A stretch of DNA of 64,000 nucleotides, taken from positions 1 to 64,000 of the forward strand of contig JAPLQT010000075.1 of assembly GCA_026399515.1 (NCBI GenBank). Reading direction: 5' to 3'. Of the stretch, positions 62,049 to 64,000 are shown one piece after another. The first letter of the stretch is position 1. Each line of letters begins with the position of its first letter. The notes under the pieces were generated by a model. That model was not told where the DNA came from. It did no database searches and saw nothing but the letters and a program-made list of their open reading frames with translations. Position numbers and translations under genes: made by a program. The stretch is from Pseudomonadota bacterium (GTDB taxonomy: Bacteria; Pseudomonadota; Gammaproteobacteria; Burkholderiales; Rhodocyclaceae).

Positions 62049-63892
62049 AGCTGCGTTCCCTGCTTGTCATCCTTCACGACCTTTCGGCCAGCGCCTTGGC
62101 CTGGGCGCTCGGTTACTGGTTGCGCTTCAACTTCGATATTCCGCCCCTCTATGAAAGTAGCCTGCTCGCGACGCTGGTCGTCGTCGTTCCCCTGCAGGGC
62201 GCGATTGCCTGGGGACTGGGACTCTATCGCGGCATCTGGCGCTTCGCCAGCCTGCCGGATCTCAAGCGCATTATCGCGGCAGGAACGGCGGGGGCGGTGA
62301 CCGTTCCCATGCTGTTGTATATGCTGCAGCGCATGTCCGATGTACCCCGTTCCGTGCTGGTGCTCTACCCGATCCTATTGATACTCTTCATGGGAGGAAC
62401 TCGCTTCCTCTATCGTTCCTGGAAGGACGGGCACCTGCTGGGTTTCCGCGATGTCACCGGCGAACCGGTATTGGTATTGGGCGCCGGGGAAGCGGCATCG
62501 ACTTTGTTGCGCGAGTTGGCCAGAAGCCGGCAGTGGCATGTAGTCGGTCTGCTGGATGACGATCCGAACAAACGCATGCGCCTGCTCCATGGCGTCCCGG
62601 TGCTCGGGCCGTTAAGCGAAATTCCCGCGGCAGCCGGCCGCCACGCGGTCAGGCATGCCATCATGGCCATGCCTTCGGCGGCTCATTCTGTTCGCCGTCA
62701 TGCCGCGAAACTGGCCGCCGAGGCGGGGCTGACGCTGTTGACCGTTCCATCGTTCGAGGATCTTCTCTCCGGACGCGTCGCCATTTCGCAGATGCGCAAA
62801 GTGGAACTCGAGGATCTGCTGGGGCGCGATCGGGTGCAACTCGACGAACAGGGTCTGCTTGCCTTGCTGGCGGGAAAGGTAGTGCTGGTCACCGGCGCAG
62901 GGGGATCGATCGGCTCGGAACTTTGTCGCCAGATCGCCGGCTATTCACCCAGCCTGCTGGTGTTTTTTGAAATCTCCGAATTCGCCATGTATCGCATCGA
63001 ACAGGAGTTCGCCAAACAGTTCCCCCGGGTCCGGTTCGCCTGCGCAATGGGGGACGTGCGTGACGAAGCCCGCTTGCTGGAAATCTTCGCCGAGTATCGT
63101 CCGGATATCGTGTTTCACGCGGCGGCATACAAGCATGTCCCGCTGATGGAGAACCAGAACGCCTGGCAGGCGCTGCGCAACAATGTGCTCGGAACCTGGT
63201 GTGTGGCGCGCGCGGCCATGGACCATGGCGTCGGCCGATTCGTACTGATCTCCACCGACAAGGCGGTAAATCCCACCAACGTCATGGGGGCCAGCAAGCG
63301 CCTGGCGGAAATGGTCTGCCAGGTTCTGAGCGAAAATAGTGGAGCCTCGTCCACACGCTTTGTCATGGTGCGCTTCGGCAATGTGCTGGGCAGCAGCGGC
63401 AGCGTGATTCCGAAGTTCCGCGAACAGATCGCCGAGGGTGGGCCGGTCACCGTGACCCATCCGGAGATCGTGCGCTATTTCATGCTGATCCCCGAAGCCG
63501 CACAACTGGTCCTACAGGCGGGAGCCATGGGACTGGGCGGCGAAATTTTCGTGCTGGACATGGGGGAACCCATCAGGATCGTCGATCTTGCACGGGACAT
63601 GATTCGTCTCTCGGGTTTTTCCGAAGAGGACATACGCATAGAATTCACCGGCTTGCGTCCGGGCGAAAAACTCTACGAGGAACTGCTCGCCGACGGTGAA
63701 ACAACCTTGCCAACCCCCCATCCGAAGTTGCGCGTGGCCCGGGCCGACGCTTGCTACAACCCGGAATGGCTGGCGGAGCTGCGTGTCTGGCTGGAATTGC
63801 CCGGTCTGAACCCGGCGGCGGTCAAGGCCGGGCTGGCGGCACGAATCCCGGAATACCGTCCCTCGTCAAGCCTGACCCCAGACAAGTTCTGA
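62045..63892 (+). CDS. CapD/WbpM-like nucleotide-sugar dehydratase
   Basis: 615 residues from GTG 62045. An N-terminal membrane part with four helices (VILHDLSASALAWALGYWLR and others) precedes a regulatory Rossmann domain (VLVLGAGEAASTLLRELARS). The catalytic SDR domain (about 290-590) has VLVTGAGGSIGSELCRQIAG, ISTDKAVNPTNVMGASKR with the variant Met-lacking-Tyr site, and RFGNVLGSSGSVIPKFREQI. It dehydrates UDP-GlcNAc to 4-keto-6-deoxy intermediates for QuiNAc/FucNAc/bacillosamine. Fits with the WbpL-like gene upstream. Confidence 0.93.
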   Translation: MKLRSLLVILHDLSASALAWALGYWLRFNFDIPPLYESSLLATLVVVVPLQGAIAWGLGLYRGIWRFASLPDLKRIIAAGTAGAVTVPMLLYMLQRMSDVPRSVLVLYPILLILFMGGTRFLYRSWKDGHLLGFRDVTGEPVLVLGAGEAASTLLRELARSRQWHVVGLLDDDPNKRMRLLHGVPVLGPLSEIPAAAGRHAVRHAIMAMPSAAHSVRRHAAKLAAEAGLTLLTVPSFEDLLSGRVAISQMRKVELEDLLGRDRVQLDEQGLLALLAGKVVLVTGAGGSIGSELCRQIAGYSPSLLVFFEISEFAMYRIEQEFAKQFPRVRFACAMGDVRDEARLLEIFAEYRPDIVFHAAAYKHVPLMENQNAWQALRNNVLGTWCVARAAMDHGVGRFVLISTDKAVNPTNVMGASKRLAEMVCQVLSENSGASSTRFVMVRFGNVLGSSGSVIPKFREQIAEGGPVTVTHPEIVRYFMLIPEAAQLVLQAGAMGLGGEIFVLDMGEPIRIVDLARDMIRLSGFSEEDIRIEFTGLRPGEKLYEELLADGETTLPTPHPKLRVARADACYNPEWLAELRVWLELPGLNPAAVKAGLAARIPEYRPSSSLTPDKF

Positions 63893-63901
63893 GGCGCGAG
63901 C

Positions 63902-64000
63902 ATGGCAACTTACGCGATAGGCGACATTCAAGGCTGCTTCAGGGAATTCCGGCAATTGCTGAAGGTCATCGGCTTCGATCGAAACGCCGACAGGCTTTGG
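63902..64000 (+). CDS. apaH: Symmetrical bis(5'-nucleosyl)-tetraphosphatase (partial)
   Basis: Only the first 33 residues are in the window: [20 protein letters not shown] onward. The GDIQGC metallophosphatase motif at the very N-terminus is typical of ApaH, which hydrolyses Ap4A. It continues past the window edge. Confidence 0.88.
   Translation, partial: MATYAIGDIQGCFREFRQLLKVIGFDRNADRLW

Overview
The window (about 62% GC by eye) looks like chromosomal DNA of a betaproteobacterium, probably Rhodocyclales or Nitrosomonadales-like. The grounds are a Bug/TctC-type receptor, a BPSS1780-type membrane protein, DUF2782 next to polA, a complete System I (ccm) cytochrome c maturation operon, a PTS-Ntr block (lptB-rpoN-hpf-ptsN-hprK) and a RibBX-type ribB. 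No rRNA, tRNA, CRISPR array or transposase gene was recognised.

Layout. 1-4.6 kb: accessory metabolism (Bug receptor, fumarylacetoacetase-family hydrolase, two small unknowns, AhpD-like protein, acyltransferase). 4.6-14.4 kb: a Tat-exported amidohydrolase, the housekeeping run nadD-rsfS-rlmH-maf-rng, a BPSS1780 protein, DUF2782, a LOG-family protein and polA. 14.4-18.2 kb: a repeat element, a secreted subtilase, a small ORF and apbE. 18.2-23.8 kb: an unusual locus of small, low-complexity, His-rich or Asp/Gly-rich proteins without classical signal peptides (five genes, including an EF-hand protein and a FlaG-like protein). It also holds an orphan ompR and a TPR-glycosyltransferase gene. Four intergenic regions here carry the same tandem 10-bp half-site pattern. 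23.8-27.4 kb: O-antigen ligase-like protein and two glycosyltransferases. 27.6-35.2 kb: ccmABCD-paiB-ccmEFGHI. 35.4-46.4 kb: a long leftward block hprK, ptsN, hpf, rpoN, lptB, recX, recA, cinA, pgpA, thiL, nusB, ribH, ribBX, frnE, ribE, then dsbD and cutA to 48.6 kb. 48.8-63.9 kb: a large coiled-coil membrane protein followed by a GDP-deoxyhexose polysaccharide cluster (manC, gmd, fcl, wzx, methyltransferase, glycosyltransferases, second GMD, GT2-epimerase fusion, WecA/WbpL-like transferase, CapD/WbpM-like protein), ending in a partial apaH.

Most notable. (1) The 18-24 kb locus may be an OmpR-controlled set of secreted metal-binding proteins; several share an Asn-Thr-Thr-Ala-like C-terminus. 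(2) recA and rpoN, about 1.3 kb apart, are both broken by internal deletions that shift the frame. recA has lost its L2 DNA-binding loop and also carries a Walker A Thr-to-Ala change. (3) A dispersed repeat family (copies at 14.4, 35.2 and 51.7 kb) contains hairpins whose stems differ in sequence but keep pairing. (4) A palindromic repeat sits in frame inside polA. (5) A GT2 gene appears to start at ATC. All functions are inferred from reading the sequence; no searches were run.
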